Part shown: in pieces, positions 10,237 through 23,149 of the stretch
Numbering within the stretch: the stretch's first letter is position 1
Layout: every line of letters starts with the position of its first letter
DNA from: Zea mays
Lineage: Eukaryota > Streptophyta > Magnoliopsida > Poales > Poaceae
Assembly (NCBI RefSeq): GCF_902167145.1
Contig: NC_050105.1
Coordinates: 116,453,898-116,517,897 of the forward strand
DNA length: 64,000 nt
Direction of reading: 5' to 3'
The notes under the pieces: generated by a model
Database searches by the model: none
What the model was told of the DNA's origin: nothing
What the model saw: only the letters and a program-made list of their open reading frames with translations
Program-made: the position numbers and the translations under genes

Positions 10237-12664
10237 TGTAGGGTCGAGATGGCGGACTAGAGGGGGGGGTGAATAGTCCTTTCTAAAACTAATTACAATG
10301 GCTAACACAAATAAATACGGAATTAAAACTATTTTGGTTTAGCCAAGACTACACTCCTCTAACTATAACAAACACCTGACAAAAGATTCTAATTGAAGCA
10401 ACTAAGGTGCTAAGATAGTGAAAGTGCTCTCCCATACAAATCTAGTTAGCAACGACATACAAATTATGCAAATGTAATTCTAAGCACACCGATAGCTCCT
10501 AAACATACTAGTAAGCAAAGAGCACAAAGCACAAGCACTACTAGAGAGAAACAACTACTTAGCTACACAAGCTAAGTAAAACAGATTAGCTACACAAGCT
10601 AACAACAAGTGAGAAACTATTTTATTATAGATATGACTAGATATACAAGAGCATATACGAGCAACAAATACTCACTAGCATAAGTATATGAACAAGTAAA
10701 TACAAGCTAGTGAGGAAAGTTGCAAACCAACGGGAAGATGATGACACGTGGCACAATGATTTTTTCCCGTGGTGTCGATGACTTGCCGGTCACCCCTAGT
10801 CCACGTTGAGGTAGATTCAAAGCTCCCAACCGCTCCTCTATCAAGTCTCCACTTGATCTCTTGAGCCGGATTGGTCAATGAACCCTCAAACCTCGATTCC
10901 ACTAGAGTTGCTTTTCACCGCTCCGGCGAGGCAAGCACAACGCCTCTCACAATCACCACCGCGGCCTCTTCACAGTCTCCTTTGAAGAGCTCACGGGGAA
11001 CCACCACCAAGCCGTCTAGGAGGCGGCAACCTCCAAGAGTAACAAGCCAACGACCTCACTTGATGATCTCCCTAGTGCCTCAAAGATCAACAACTTGATG
11101 TAATGCACTAGATGGCTCTCAATCTCACTAGAATGCAATCCCAACCAATATGAGTGAGAGAGAGGGAGAGGAAAGGCTCCAATATGCTCACAAGTGTTCC
11201 AACTAGCCTCCTTCACCCTTTCAACCCGGGCAACACAAGGATATATAGCCCCCTCTCCAAAACTAGCCGTTATGGGTCAATTTCCCCTTTTCTGCGCACA
11301 TGCGGACGGTCTGCAATACAAGCCCGGACTATCCGCACAAGAATCCCAACGGCTATAAACGATTATAAAAATGTCAAAGCATTCAAAAATGACTGCGGAC
11401 GGTCTGCCCCTCAAGGTCGGACGGTCCGCGATACATAAAACTGAGCCAAAACAAAGTTTTGCTGACTCTGCGCATTTGCTGAAATTTGTACTGCGGACGG
11501 TCCGCACCTGGACCCCGGACGGTCCGCAATACAAAATCTTTGTACTGTGGACGGTCCGCACCTGGACCCTGGACGGTCCACAATACAAAATATTTGTAAT
11601 GTGGATGGTCCGCACTCAGGCCCCGGACGGTCCGCAGTTCAAAAAATAAAACCAACACAGAACTACTCGAGTTCTGTCCAAACATCAATCCTTCAACTAC
11701 GGACGGTCCACCACCTGGGACCAGACGGTCCACAGTACAAAAACTTCACGAAACACAGAAACTCTGTGTTTCTATCCATCATCTCAAGTTAGACCTGCGG
11801 ACGGTCCGCCATGCTGGCCCGGACGGTCCGCGGTACCTCAATTCAACCCACATTCAAGAAATCGCTTTTGAATAAGTTTTATTACACGAACCAAAGCGTT
11901 GTTAGCCCTCATGCAAATGCACCAACTATATGAGCAATGAGGCACTAAAGACATGTCAAGTAAGATAATTGACCCCTCTTGATAGTACGGCTATCTAGCC
12001 TACTAACCCGGTCAATTATCAACCTCTAAGCACCTTTTGACCGGTAAAACAAAAACCTATTGTTATACCTTTGCCTTGAGCATTCAATTCCATCTCCTTA
12101 AATGATGAACAATGGGCATCCATAAGTGTAGCCAACCATGATACCTTTTACCATTTGTCCATAGCATGAAGTTCCTCCACCATCATCATCAAGCCACTTG
12201 ATCAATATCCGAGATCAACACATGGCTTGATAGTTCTATAATGATATGATCCACTCCATGTTATCACATAGCCTTCTTGGTTCATCAATCTCAACATAAC
12301 TTGCTCTTCACCGTTGCTTTATGTCCATCGGTGCTAAGTCCTTGCTCTTGCTTCACCGCCACGCGGTCCCTCACACATGAGCCTTTGACTTGCCCTTCAC
12401 ACTAGCCACTCGGTCCATCGAAACCAAGCCATATCTCTTGATCTTCTCCATATAGCCACATGACACCATGTCATGTCTTCATATGCAATGAGCTCCTTTA
12501 TCACACTAGTTGAGCATCTCCATATCACCAAGCCACATCACCACCATGGCTAAAATAACTCACACTAGTGTACCTGTGGACTAATCACCTGTGTATCTCA
12601 ACATAAACACTTATTAGTCCATATAAGTTGTCAATCAATTACCAAAACCAAACAGGGTCTCACA
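10237..12664 (-). repeat. LTR of the nested Copia element (3' LTR in element orientation)
   Basis: 2428 bp. On the minus strand, U3 contains an array of palindromes (11304-11829), then AACGGCTA (11271-11264) and the TATA box GGCTATATAT (about 11250-11241), then an R-U5 part. Open frames of 60-115 codons inside it recur in the other LTR and are not genes. Compared with the other LTR, several palindromes have decayed from CG to CA or TG. Confidence 0.88.
11304..11829. repeat. Seven pairs of GGAC-N-GTCC palindromes in the LTR
   Basis: Cores centred at 11308/11330, 11401/11423, 11499/11521, 11553/11575, 11607/11629, 11705/11727 and 11803/11825. Every pair is exactly 22 bp centre to centre. Pairs follow each other at 93, 98, 54, 54, 98 and 98 bp. 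The fullest form is GCGGACGGTCCGC. The same array is in the second LTR at about 19523-20049. Confidence 0.9.
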
Positions 12665-12678
12665 ATCTCCCCCTTTTT
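12665..12678 (-). promoter_or_regulatory. Polypurine tract of the nested Copia element
   Basis: The minus strand reads AAAAAGGGGGAGAT immediately before the LTR start TGTGAG. The same tract precedes the LTR of the Opie-like element at 43665-43678. Confidence 0.8.
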
Positions 12679-15600
12679 GGTAATTGATGACAACTCTACA
12701 AAGATTTGTCGGTTTTGTTCTTTTCCAAGCTAGCTTTTCACACAAGTGTAAATTGCTAGTTTGGCAAAGTTCTTATGTTCCTTATCCAACTTTAAGCTCA
12801 TTTGTTAAGATTTGGATAAGCACCATAAAAATGGTTTGGTAGTGATATCCTCGCCTACATGTGTGCTTGGATGGTTTGGTTTCAAGATTACACACATGCA
12901 AAGATATGAAAATTGAGGGGACATTATCACTACCACATGATGCTAAAGTATACAAAATAGAAATGTACCTTTGTAGCGTGTTTACTACTTTTCATTTCAT
13001 CCTTAGCATCATCTTGCTAGAAACAAGTGAAACTAGATACCACATGAGATCATAATAAATAGGATTCTAGTTACTCCTTTCACACTAAGACTAGTCTTAT
13101 AAATATCACTAAATCAATCATCATCCAAGTCTTAGTTCTAGCAAACACTTACACACAAGTATGTAGGAATATAAGACAAATGTGATGCAAGCAAGAAATG
13201 TAGTGCAAACAAATGCATCAAACATATATTGACGAGCTTGCTCCCCCTACTTGTGTGCATCTCTTGTTCAATAAAATATCATACCATTATACTTTGCTCT
13301 TGATCCATTTATATTCATTCTAACTCAATTGACCAAAAGCTCCCCCTGAGTTCATGTCCAATTTTCTCTTGTGCATATTTCCATATCTTTGTTCCAACTT
13401 GTACATTTACATATCTTTGTTCCAACCTCTCCCCCTTTGTCATTAATTACCATAAAAAGGGTTGTTCTAAGGCTCTGGGAAAATGTACTTGTGAATATTA
13501 TATCAACTTGAAAGTACTCAATAAGTTTTTGATGGACACCATATGGATGATAAAAATCCTTGACATCACTTGCATGAACTTATTTTAGGAGAGAGTTGAT
13601 CTCTTGAGTTGATGATCACTTAAGGTTGTGGATCACTTGAAGTCTTGTACCACTCAAAGGATATCAATTGTATGATTGATCTAGAAACCACTTAGTGAAT
13701 ACCAATTGAAGGAATAATATTGGCCTGGACATTTCTCTGTAGATATTGATGCCACTTGAAGGTTTTGATATTCATTTGCATTGGTATCTTCTTCATAAGT
13801 CATCCTCATGAGCAGCTCAATATGTGACTTAACCAAATAGATTTGCTTAAGCTTCCAAGTTCGGGTTGAACCCTCTTTAAGCTTCTTCACACACATTAAG
13901 CGGTTATCTTATCGAGGTTGTTCTTGTAGCTTGTTGCAATCCAAAATAAATTAAGTACATGGGTTCACTTTGCTCAAAAACAAACTCATATGCTACCACT
14001 AGTTTCAATCAACGAAAATAACCAATAGTGGTAGAACATGAATTTACATCTTTTATTTAATATGCATGATACTATTAAGTATGTACTATGTGCACTAACC
14101 ACATACTAGTAGGGGATGATATGATCATGCACATCACAATGATACCTTTGCTTTGTTGGAGTAGAGGATAGTCAAGATTCTTTTGATTTAGCTCTCCAAT
14201 AGCAATGTGAAGTCCAATTGAATAGCTTGGTGAAGACCAATTATCAATAAGAAATCCATTCTTCATCAGTATGAATTTGAGAACCCATTTAAGATCAAGT
14301 GCACAATATGAATGTTGTAGTTCACATGCATTTGTTCCTTCAATACCACTTGTATGTGAGAGAATTATGAATTTGCACGGAATATAGGAATATCACTTGT
14401 AAGGATGATACCACTTGTTGAGATATTGGTCCAGAAAATTCCTTTGTTTATGCAAGACTGCTACTCACGGACGGTCCGCAGTGGGAGCTCGGACGGTCCG
14501 TGGCCTGATCTCTCGGACTGTCTGTGGCCTAGGATCGGACGGTCCAAGACCTGGAACTTGCACTCCATTGAGCTGACTGTTAAATTCTCAATAGTTGAAT
14601 TTTAAAATAGGATCATTGCTCATTTATGAACTTTATGACTGCACCAAGCATTAGTATTCAACCATATATAAATAATTTGCATGAATGTACATGATTTGAG
14701 TATAAGTGATCATGAATTGATGTCAACCCAAAAATACTTGGAAAATACTCAAAATCAATCCATGTTTGAAACATCAATCATATTTGCTTGATTTGCCTTT
14801 GAATGTGATGCTTGCTCTCTTTCTCGATCAATCTGTTGATTGCTCCAATTAAGTACCATTTTGCCTCTAGCAATTCTTTTCTTACTTTTTGGTGAGGAGT
14901 AACCAATTTGAACACGTGGAATCTCTTTTTACTGAATTTCATGAACAAGCTCAAAAGAGATGACGTTAATAATACAAGCACCAATTTCCCTTTTATAGCA
15001 CTTTGAATATATAAAGTTGGCAGTTACTAAAACAAGGAAATCTTATTATATGAACTAAATTTCTCTTAATCTTCAATGCTTAATTTTAACAAATTAAACA
15101 TGCATGATAAATTGATTAAGTTCAAAGGCTAATTTTAAATCATATCACGGTGAGTATTTAATGTAGAAGAAATAAATCCAAATGTACAAGAGAGAATACA
15201 TCACATAGTTTTGGATTGTTCTTCTTTATACGTTTAATTGCATAGTCCATTTGAGAAACTCATTCTCATGTTGTGAAACTACATAGATCACAACCAATTT
15301 AAGCATTTGGATTGCCATATGTAAGAAAAAAGATTATGCAATCTGTTATATGATAACCTCAATTTTGATCATCTTTGGTCTTGATCTTCAACTTGGAGTA
15401 CCAAGATAAGTGCCAAAATATTTCTCAACAAATATCCTTGTACCCCTTCACTTTCCATGATTATAAATCAATTAAAAACCAAACTATGGTCTCTCAAACA
15501 ACTTATGTGATTTATCCTATATGAGAGCCTTCCAATCAAAGTGACTTTCAATATTTCCAATATTTGTCACTTATGACAGATTCTGTACACTCTAAAGAAA

Positions 15601-16425
15601 CATTCATAAATTTTGATGTACAGATCCTATGACCACGAAAATTGGTGGAGATGTGCTTTAATAAGTCTGCTAACAGCTGTAAAAAGTTGAGACTCATTTG
15701 ACTTCATATGTGCTGCCAGTCATAATATCTCCCACAGTAGGTACATGCTGAAAACTGCTGTGTTTGTGCTGACAAGATTGACTTAATCAAGAACTTTCAC
15801 TTATCCAATGATTATGAAATTTGCACAGACTTTGCTATCATATGTATAGAGCAAGTAAACTGAATTTCAAGCCAATCTAAATAGATTTGATCACTCAAAC
15901 ATGGTTATGAGCACAGCCTTGTCAGATTTTCAATGTTGGCCAGATTTCAGTAAATTGAGTTACTCTTCTTCAAGTTGAATCAAATCTGAAATGAACTACT
16001 TTCAAAAGACAAATATCCATTCAAACCACTTACTAAATGAAGTCTCTTGAATTTATTCAACATAAATCAATCTAAACTTGATTATTTAGCAAATTGTCCA
16101 TTCAATCATCTTATAGCAAGCAACATATGCATATATATCCAATTCAATCAACTCATATGCATTCAAATGAATTTGATCAACAAATATTATACTTTATATA
16201 CCTCATGATCATCCAATAGCAAGTTTGAACTTAACTTATTTGCAATCCATTCATAATTTAACCAACTTGAATAAAGCACTTGTATTTGGTAGAATTTGGA
16301 CTTCACTTATTATTGACTTGGCATTGGAATAGAATTTTATTAGTCTTCAACACTTAATTCAATAGATGATGATTAAATGAATATTATTGAATCAAGCCTC
16401 CAATGCCCAAGGTACCTGTTCATGA
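12679..16425 (-). other. Non-coding internal region of the nested Copia element
   Basis: About 3.7 kb of AT-rich sequence. The longest open frames are under 75 codons on either strand, and there is no trace of integrase, RT (no YVDD) or RNase H. It occupies the place where pol should be. Confidence 0.75.
14469..14545. repeat. Two further palindrome pairs in the internal region
   Basis: GGACGGTCC-type cores are centred at 14473/14495 and 14519/14541. Each pair is again spaced 22 bp, as in the LTR array. The third core has decayed to GGACTGTCT. They lie outside the LTR, about 1.8 kb from it. Confidence 0.8.
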
Positions 16426-18429
16426 TCATCCACGTTTTGATGGTACCCAAACTAAGTTGGGTCCTCTTAAGTTAGGAGCAACATACTTGGGCATTGCCTT
16501 AGTATGAATAGCGGGATGTTTTGCAATTGCAACAAATGAGGTACCATTGCCATCCTTTCTAAGCATAATATTCTTATGAATTAAAATAGGCTTAGAATTG
16601 TTACCTAAGGGACATGAATTTGCCATGTGTCCCCTTTCCCGACATGTGTAGCAAGTTCTCTTTGTTTGAGCCTTCTCTTCCTTTCTCAAATTTTTCTTCA
16701 CATTGTCTTGCCTCTTCTCACTTGCTTGAGCCTTCTTCTCAAGATTGTTGGGACACCTCGAGGCAAAGTGACCCATATCATCACACATGTAGCACTTGAT
16801 TTGAGCCAAATCATCCTTCTTTTGATTTGTGCTCATCATGTCATCTTGATTATATATTGAATGCCTTCTTCTTTCTCTTCTTGTTTTCTTTTTCTTCCCC
16901 ACATCACCATTATATTCATGGTCAATCTTGATTTGCTTTTGGGGATTATTCTTTTGCTCAAGTCGTGGCTTTGGTTGAGGCTTCACTTGTGGCTTCACTA
17001 ATTTCTTGGTTGGGCACATTGAGGTGAGGTGACCCCAAGTGTGGCACTTGAAGCACTTGTCATGCTTTAGCCTCCTTTCTTCCTTCTTCAACTTGAGCTT
17101 CCTTTTATTAAGGCATGCCTTTGCAAGATGACCCATCTCATGGCATTTATAGCACATGAAGTGAGATATCTTATTTCCTTTTACCTTCAATTGCCTGCCT
17201 TTGATATTGCTCTTGTTGAAACCAAAGCAACTCTTGTCATGTTGTCTTCTTTGATTTTTCAATATAAGATCATGAGTGACTTTTGATTTATACCACCTCT
17301 CAAACATGTTGCTTAAATTCTTCACTTTGTTTTTGAGCTTATTATTTTCCTTCAAAAGGTTAGTCCCACAAGACAAGGGAGAATAATAATAATCTATAGT
17401 TGAAGAACATGACATAGCTAATAAATCATCACAAGAGGTGGATACATGCTTCTTGTCTTCATCACATGGATTAGCAACATTTTTCAATTGATCATATAAT
17501 TCATGAGATGAAATCTCACTAGTTTTATTTTCTTTACTAGAAAATTTGTTAGTGAGAAAAGCATGCTCTTGTATCAAATTTTCATGAGCAACACTAAGTT
17601 CCTCATGACTCAATTTTAGCTCCTCGTGTGAACAAGTAACAACATAAAGTAGATGCTTTTGTTGTTCACATGAATACTTTAGAAATGAGTTTTCATTTTC
17701 CAAGTTTCTTGTTTTATCTTTCTCAATTTCTAAAGCAATGTCCATGCTAGCAAGTATACCAACAAGCTCATCATATGAATATGAATGATTAGTCATATTA
17801 GCATTATATACCTTCGTATTACCTTGTGACATGAAGCAATGTGATGTAATGGATGGGTTTGTAGTAGCGATATCATTGTCCGAGCATGAACAATCACCAT
17901 AATCATCAAGTATGCTTGAGATAGAAACATCATTTGCATCACTTGAGTTAGAGCCAACACAATCATCATTATCAAGTGAACTTGTGGTGTGTCTTTCATC
18001 ATCATCACTTGACCATGAGGTGGAGCAATCTTTCACAACCACCGTGTTGTGGATGTGCTCAACATCCTCGCTAGAGATCCTCCCATATATGTCATCAAGA
18101 TATGTCCAAATATCATGAGCGGTCTCCATATACATAATTTCCTTAAACACCTTATCACTTATCCATTGATATAAAATGTTAGTAGCTCAGTGTTCAAGAT
18201 GTAAGCATTTCTTTTTGGCTTGGGTGAGATCTTTCGTGTTCTCATCAAAAGGTTCATAAAAGCCTACACATATGATCCACCACAATTTTACATCAATTGT
18301 ATGAAAATAATGGCTCATGCAAGTTTTCCACTGTGCAAAATGTGTGCCATCAAAAATATGTGGTTCACAAGTAACCTCTAGCCCTTTAGTCGCCATCCAG
18401 CTTACTCTCGGGTCGGTTAAGACCACCAA
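16426..18429 (-). pseudogene. gag: Gag of the nested Copia element with four zinc knuckles
   Basis: Two frames in the same phase, 18429-18187 and 18150-16426 (574 codons), are separated by one TGA at 18189-18187. The first has FDGTHFAQWKTCMSHYF and the second opens with VFKEIMYMETAHDIWTYL, the UBN2-type Copia gag capsid. A Ser/Asp-rich stretch and coiled coil follow. There are then four CX2CX4HX4C knuckles: CYKCHEMGHLAKAC, CFKCHTWGHLTSMC, CYMCDDMGHFASRC and CYTCRERGHMANSC (about 17157-16610), separated by Lys/Arg-rich linkers. Most Copia gags have one or two. No pol follows. Confidence 0.82.
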
Positions 18430-18438
18430 ATGAGAGAA

Positions 18439-18456
18439 CCAGGCTTTGATACCACT
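18439..18456 (-). promoter_or_regulatory. Primer-binding site of the nested Copia element
   Basis: Next to the LTR edge at 18457, the minus strand reads AGTGGTATCAAAGCCTGG. TGGTATCA matches the 3' end of initiator tRNA-Met. Confidence 0.8.
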
Positions 18457-20884
18457 TGTAGGGTCGAGATGGCGGACTAGAGGGGGGGTGAATAGTCCTT
18501 TCTAAAACTAATTACAATGGCTAACACAAATAAATACGGAATTAAAACTATTTTGGTTTAGCCAAGACTACACTCCTCTAACTATAACAAACACCTGACA
18601 AAAGATTCTAATTGAAGCAACTAAGGTGCCAAGATAGTGAAAGTGCTCTCCCATACAAATCTAGTTAGCAACGACATACAAATTATGCAAATGTAATTCT
18701 AAGCACACCGATAGCTCCTAAACATACTAGTAAGCAAAGAGCACAAAGCACAAGCACTACTAGAGAGAAACAACTACTTAGCTACACAAGCTAAGTAAAA
18801 CAGATTAGCTACACAAGCTAACAACAAGTGAGCAACTATTTTATTATAGATATGACTAGATATACAAGAGCATATACGAGCAACAAATACTCACTAGCAT
18901 AAGTATATGAACAAGTAAATACAAGCTAGTGAGGAAAGTTGCAAACCAACGGGAAGATGATGACACGTGGCACAATGATTTTTTCCCGTGGTGTCGATGA
19001 CTTGCCGGTCACCCCTAGTCCACGTTGAGGTAGATTCAAAGCTCCCAACCGCTCCTCTATCAAGTCTCCACTTGATCTCTTGAGCCGGATTGGTCAATGA
19101 ACCCTCAAACCTCGATTCCACTAGAGTTGCTTTTCACCGCTCCGGCGAGGCAAGCACAACGCCTCTCACAATCACCATCGCGGCCTCTTCACAGTCTCCT
19201 TTGAAGAGCTCACGGGGAACCACCACCAAGCCGTCTAGGAGGCGGCAACCTCCAAGAGTAACAAGCCAATGACCTCACTTGATGATCTCCCTAGTGCCTC
19301 AAAGATCAACAACTTGATGTAATGCACTAGATGGCTCTCAATCTCACTAGAATGCAATCCCAACCAATATGAGTGAGAGAGAGGGAGAGGAAAGGCTCCA
19401 ATATGCTCACAAGTGTTCCAACTAGCCTCCTTCACCCTTTCAACCCGGGCAACACAAGGATATATAGCCCCCTCTCCAAAACTAGCCGTTATGGGTCAAT
19501 TGCCCCTTTTCTGCGCACATGCGGACGGTCTGCAATACAAGCCCGGACTGTCCGCACAAGAATCCCAACGGCTATAAACGGTTATAAAAATGTCAAAGCA
19601 TTCAAAAATGACTTGCGGACGGTCTGCCCCTCAAGGTCGGACGGTCCGCGATACATAAAACTGAGCCAAAACAAAGTTTTGCTGACTCTGCGCATTTGCT
19701 GAAATTTGTACTGCGGACGGTCCGCACCTGGACCCCGGACGGTCCGCAATACAAAATCTTTGTACTGTGGACGATCCGCACCTGGACCCTGGACGGTCCG
19801 CAATACAAAATATTTGTACTGTGGACGGTCCGCACTCAGGCCCCGGACGGTCCGCAGTTCAAAAAATAAAACCAACACAGAGCTACTCGAGTTCTGTCCA
19901 AACATCAATCCTTCAACTACGGACGGTCCGCCACCTGGGACCAGACGGTCCGCAGTACAAAAACTTCACGAAACACAGAAACTCCGTGTTTCTGTCCATC
20001 ATCTCAAGTTAGACCTGCGGACGGTCCGCCATGCTGGCCCGGACGGTCCGCGGTACCTCAATTCAGCCCACATTCAAGAAATCGCTTTTGAATAAGTTTT
20101 ATTACACGAACCAAAGCGTTGTTAGCCCTCATGCAAATGCACCAACTATATGAGCAATGAGGCACTAAAGACATGTCAAGTAAGATAATTGACCCCTCTT
20201 GATAGTACGGCTATCTAGCCTACTAACCCGGTCAATTATCAACCTCTAAGCACCTTTTGACCGGTAAAACAAAAACCTATTGTTATACCTTTGCCTTGAG
20301 CATTCAATTCCATCTCCTTAAATGATGAACAATGGGCATCCATAAGTGTAGCCAACCATGATACCTTTTACCATTTGTCCATAGCATGAAGTTCCTCAAC
20401 CATCATCATCAAGCCACTTGATCAATATCCCAGATCAACACATGGCTTGATAGTTCTATAATGATATGATCCACTCCATGTTATCACATAGCCTTCTTGG
20501 TTCATCAATCTCAACATAGCTTGCTCTTCACCGTTGCTTTATGTCCATCGGTGCTAAGTCCTTGCTCTTGCTTCACCGCCACGCGGTCCCTCACACATGA
20601 GCCTTTGACTTGCCCTTCACACTAGCCACTCGGTCCATCGAAACCAAGCCATATCTCTTGATCTTCTCCATATAGCCACATGACACCATGTCATGTCTTC
20701 ATATGCAATGAGCTCCTTTATCACACTAGTTGAGCATCTCCATATCACCAAGCCACATCACCACCATGGCTAAAATAACTCACACTAGTGTACCTGTGGA
20801 CTAATCACCTGTGTATCTCAACATAAACACTTATTAGTCCATATAAGTTGTCAATCAATTACCAAAACCAAACAGGGTCTCACA
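18457..20884 (-). repeat. LTR of the nested Copia element (5' LTR in element orientation)
   Basis: 2428 bp, near-identical to 10237-12664. It keeps more intact palindromes than the other copy (for example GGACGGTCCG where the other has GGACGGTCCA). It contains AACGGCTA (19567-19574) and AACGGTTA (19578-19585) near the TATA side of the array. Confidence 0.88.
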
Positions 20885-20889
20885 GCGGG

Positions 20890-22760
20890 GCAGGCATGGC
20901 CAAGCAGGAGGCGACACCTCGTTGGCTGTCAAGCGAGTCGATGGCGCCAGTGCCCCAGCGGGGGACATGACGCCGTTTCCCCACAACACGCCAACATCGA
21001 GTTGACAGATGACGCCAGCACGCTCGCGAAGGGCTTGCTGGGCGTCGCCCTCGTACCTGAGACAACGGTGCAGTCCGCCCCTAACGCGACTTCGTCACCA
21101 CCCGTCAATCAAGAGGTACCGTCCGTTTCCCATCCCATGCCTTTCAGATTCAGCTTCGATCCACCAAGCGACCCCGCTTCGGTGGAGGCTTTTGCAAAGG
21201 CATGTCCAAACCCTCCGGGGTACCATGTGCAGTCACCCTGGGACAGACTGACGGCCGTCTCGACCTACGGGCCCTCGGGTTCCGAGGAAGATGACGAGCC
21301 CGACTCCTGTTGGGATTTCTCCGGGCATGGTAACCCTAGTGCCATGCGGGACTTCATGACCGCATGTGACTACTACCTCTCTGATTGTTCCGATGGTAGC
21401 CACAGCCTCGGCGACGAGGACTGTGGCCCAAGTCGTGAATGTTTCCACGTCGATCTAGGGGGTCCCGGCGAAGGCAACCACCTTGGTATGCCGGAAAACG
21501 GCGATCCCCCTAGGCCTGCGCCTCACGTTGACATCCTTCGAGAGCTAGCTGTGGTCCTAGTCCCTGCGGGGGGTCAGGACGCACAGCTCGAGCAAATCCG
21601 CGAGATGCAGGCCAGGCTCGACGAGGAGGCAGGAACACTTGCGCAGCCTCGGCTGAACCTCGGACAGGAGTGGGCAGGCCGAGCTCCGGCCGGAGAAGCG
21701 TGTCATCTGGCCCAGGACGTCCAGCACCGCATCACCGACGATACCAGGCCAAGGCTGCCCCCGGCTTCCAGTGGGGTCGGCCAGAACCTGGTTGCAGCTG
21801 CGATACTACTCCGAGCAATGCCGGAACCCTCCACCACCGAGGGGCGGCGTATCCAGGGAGAGCTCAAGAACCTCCTAGAAGATGCCGCGGTCCGACGGGC
21901 CGAAAGCTCTGCTTCCCGAAGGCAGGGGTACCCCCCGGAGCATCACGCCGCGACTTCCGGATTCGTGCGAGAAGCCTCGGTCCACACCGAGCGCACGCGC
22001 AACACGGCGCCTGCGGCCCCGGGTCGCCTCGGCAACGAGCACCACCACCACAACCGTCGAGCCCACCTCGACGAAAGGGTGCGCCGAAGCTACCACCCCA
22101 GGCGTGGGGGACGCTACGACAGCGGGGAGGATCGGAGCCCCTCACCCGAACCACCCGGTCCGCAGGCTTTCAGCCGGGCCATACGACGGGCGCCGTTCCC
22201 GACCTGGTTCCGAACCCCGACTACCATCACAAAGTACTCAGGGGAGACGAGGCCGGAACTGTGGCTCGCGGACTACCGACTGGCCTGCCAGCTGGGTGGA
22301 ACGGACGATGACAACCTCATCATCCGCAACCTCCCCCTGTTCCTCTCCGACACCGCTCGAGCCTGGCTGGAGCATCTGCCTCCGGGGCAGATCTCCAACT
22401 GGGACGAACTGGTCCAAGCCTTCGCCGGTAACTTCCAGGGCACGTACGTGTGCCCTGGGAACTCCTAGGATCTCCGAAGCTGCCGCCAGTAGCCGGGAGA
22501 GTCTCTCCAGGACTACATCCGGCGATTCTCGAAGCAGCGCACCGAGCTGCCCAACATCACCGATTTCGACGTCATCGGCACGTTCCTCGCCGGCACCACC
22601 TACCGCGACCTGGTGAGCAAGCTGGGTCGCAAGACCCCCACCAGGGCAAGCGAGCTGATGGACATCGCCACCAAGTTCGCCTCTGGCCAGGAGGCGGTTG
22701 AGGCCATCTTCCGGAAGGACAAGCAGCCCCAGGGCCGCCAGCCGAAAGACGTCCCCGAGC
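20890..22760 (+). pseudogene. gag: Gag of the Tat element, main part, two in-frame stops
   Basis: The frame is open from the insertion edge at 20890 to TAG at 22466-22468, has a second TAG at 22490-22492, and continues in the same phase. The N-terminal half is acidic and low-complexity. Retrotrans_gag features span about 22180-22700: WLADYRLACQLGGTDDDN, ARAWLEHLPPGQISNWDEL, DYIRRFSKQRTELPNI. No CCHC knuckle is evident. A Lys-rich patch lies at 22780-22810. Confidence 0.75.
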
Positions 22761-23149
22761 CATCCGCTCGGCGCGACACCAAGAAGAAGAACAAGAAGAA
22801 GTCGCAAGTGAAACGCGACGCCACTGACGCAGACCTTGTTGTCGCCGCTGAGTACAAGAACCCTCAGAAACCTCCTGGAGGTGCCAATCTCTTCGACAAG
22901 ATGCTCAAGGAGCCGTGCCCCTATCATCAGGGGCCCGTCAAGCACACCCTTGAGGAGTGCGTCATGCTTCGGCGCCACTTTCATAAGGCCGGGCCACCGG
23001 CGGAAGGTGGCAGGGCCCACAACAACGACAAGAAGGAGGACCATAAGGCAGAGGAGTTTCCTGAGGTCCACGACTACTTCATGATCTACGGTGGGCAAGT
23101 GGCGAACGCCTCGGCTCGGCACCGCAAGCAAGAGCGTCGGGAGGTCTGC

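Larger units (their letters stand above)
10237..20884 (-). mobile_element. Nested non-autonomous Copia-type retrotransposon, 10.65 kb
   Basis: LTRs 10237-12664 and 18457-20884 are both 2428 bp. The target duplication GCGGG (10232-10236 and 20885-20889) lies inside the Tat gag. On the minus strand the LTR runs TGTGAGACCC to CCCTACA. The PBS is GTGGTATCAAAGCCTGG (initiator Met tRNA type) and the PPT is AAAAAGGGGGAGAT, both typical of SIRE/Maximus-type Copia elements. It encodes a gag with four zinc knuckles and nothing resembling protease, integrase or RT in the other 3.7 kb, so it would need a helper. It is younger than the Tat element it interrupts. Confidence 0.88.

Noticed and set aside
11304..11829. 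CRISPR-like array
   Set aside because: Short palindromes with regular spacing resemble CRISPR repeats, but the repeats are 9-13 bp, the intervening sequence is itself repeated, both LTRs carry the same array, and the genome is a plant.
22238..23131. 297-codon minus-strand frame
   Set aside because: Shadow of gag on the opposite strand. Leu/Val/Gly-rich with no domain.
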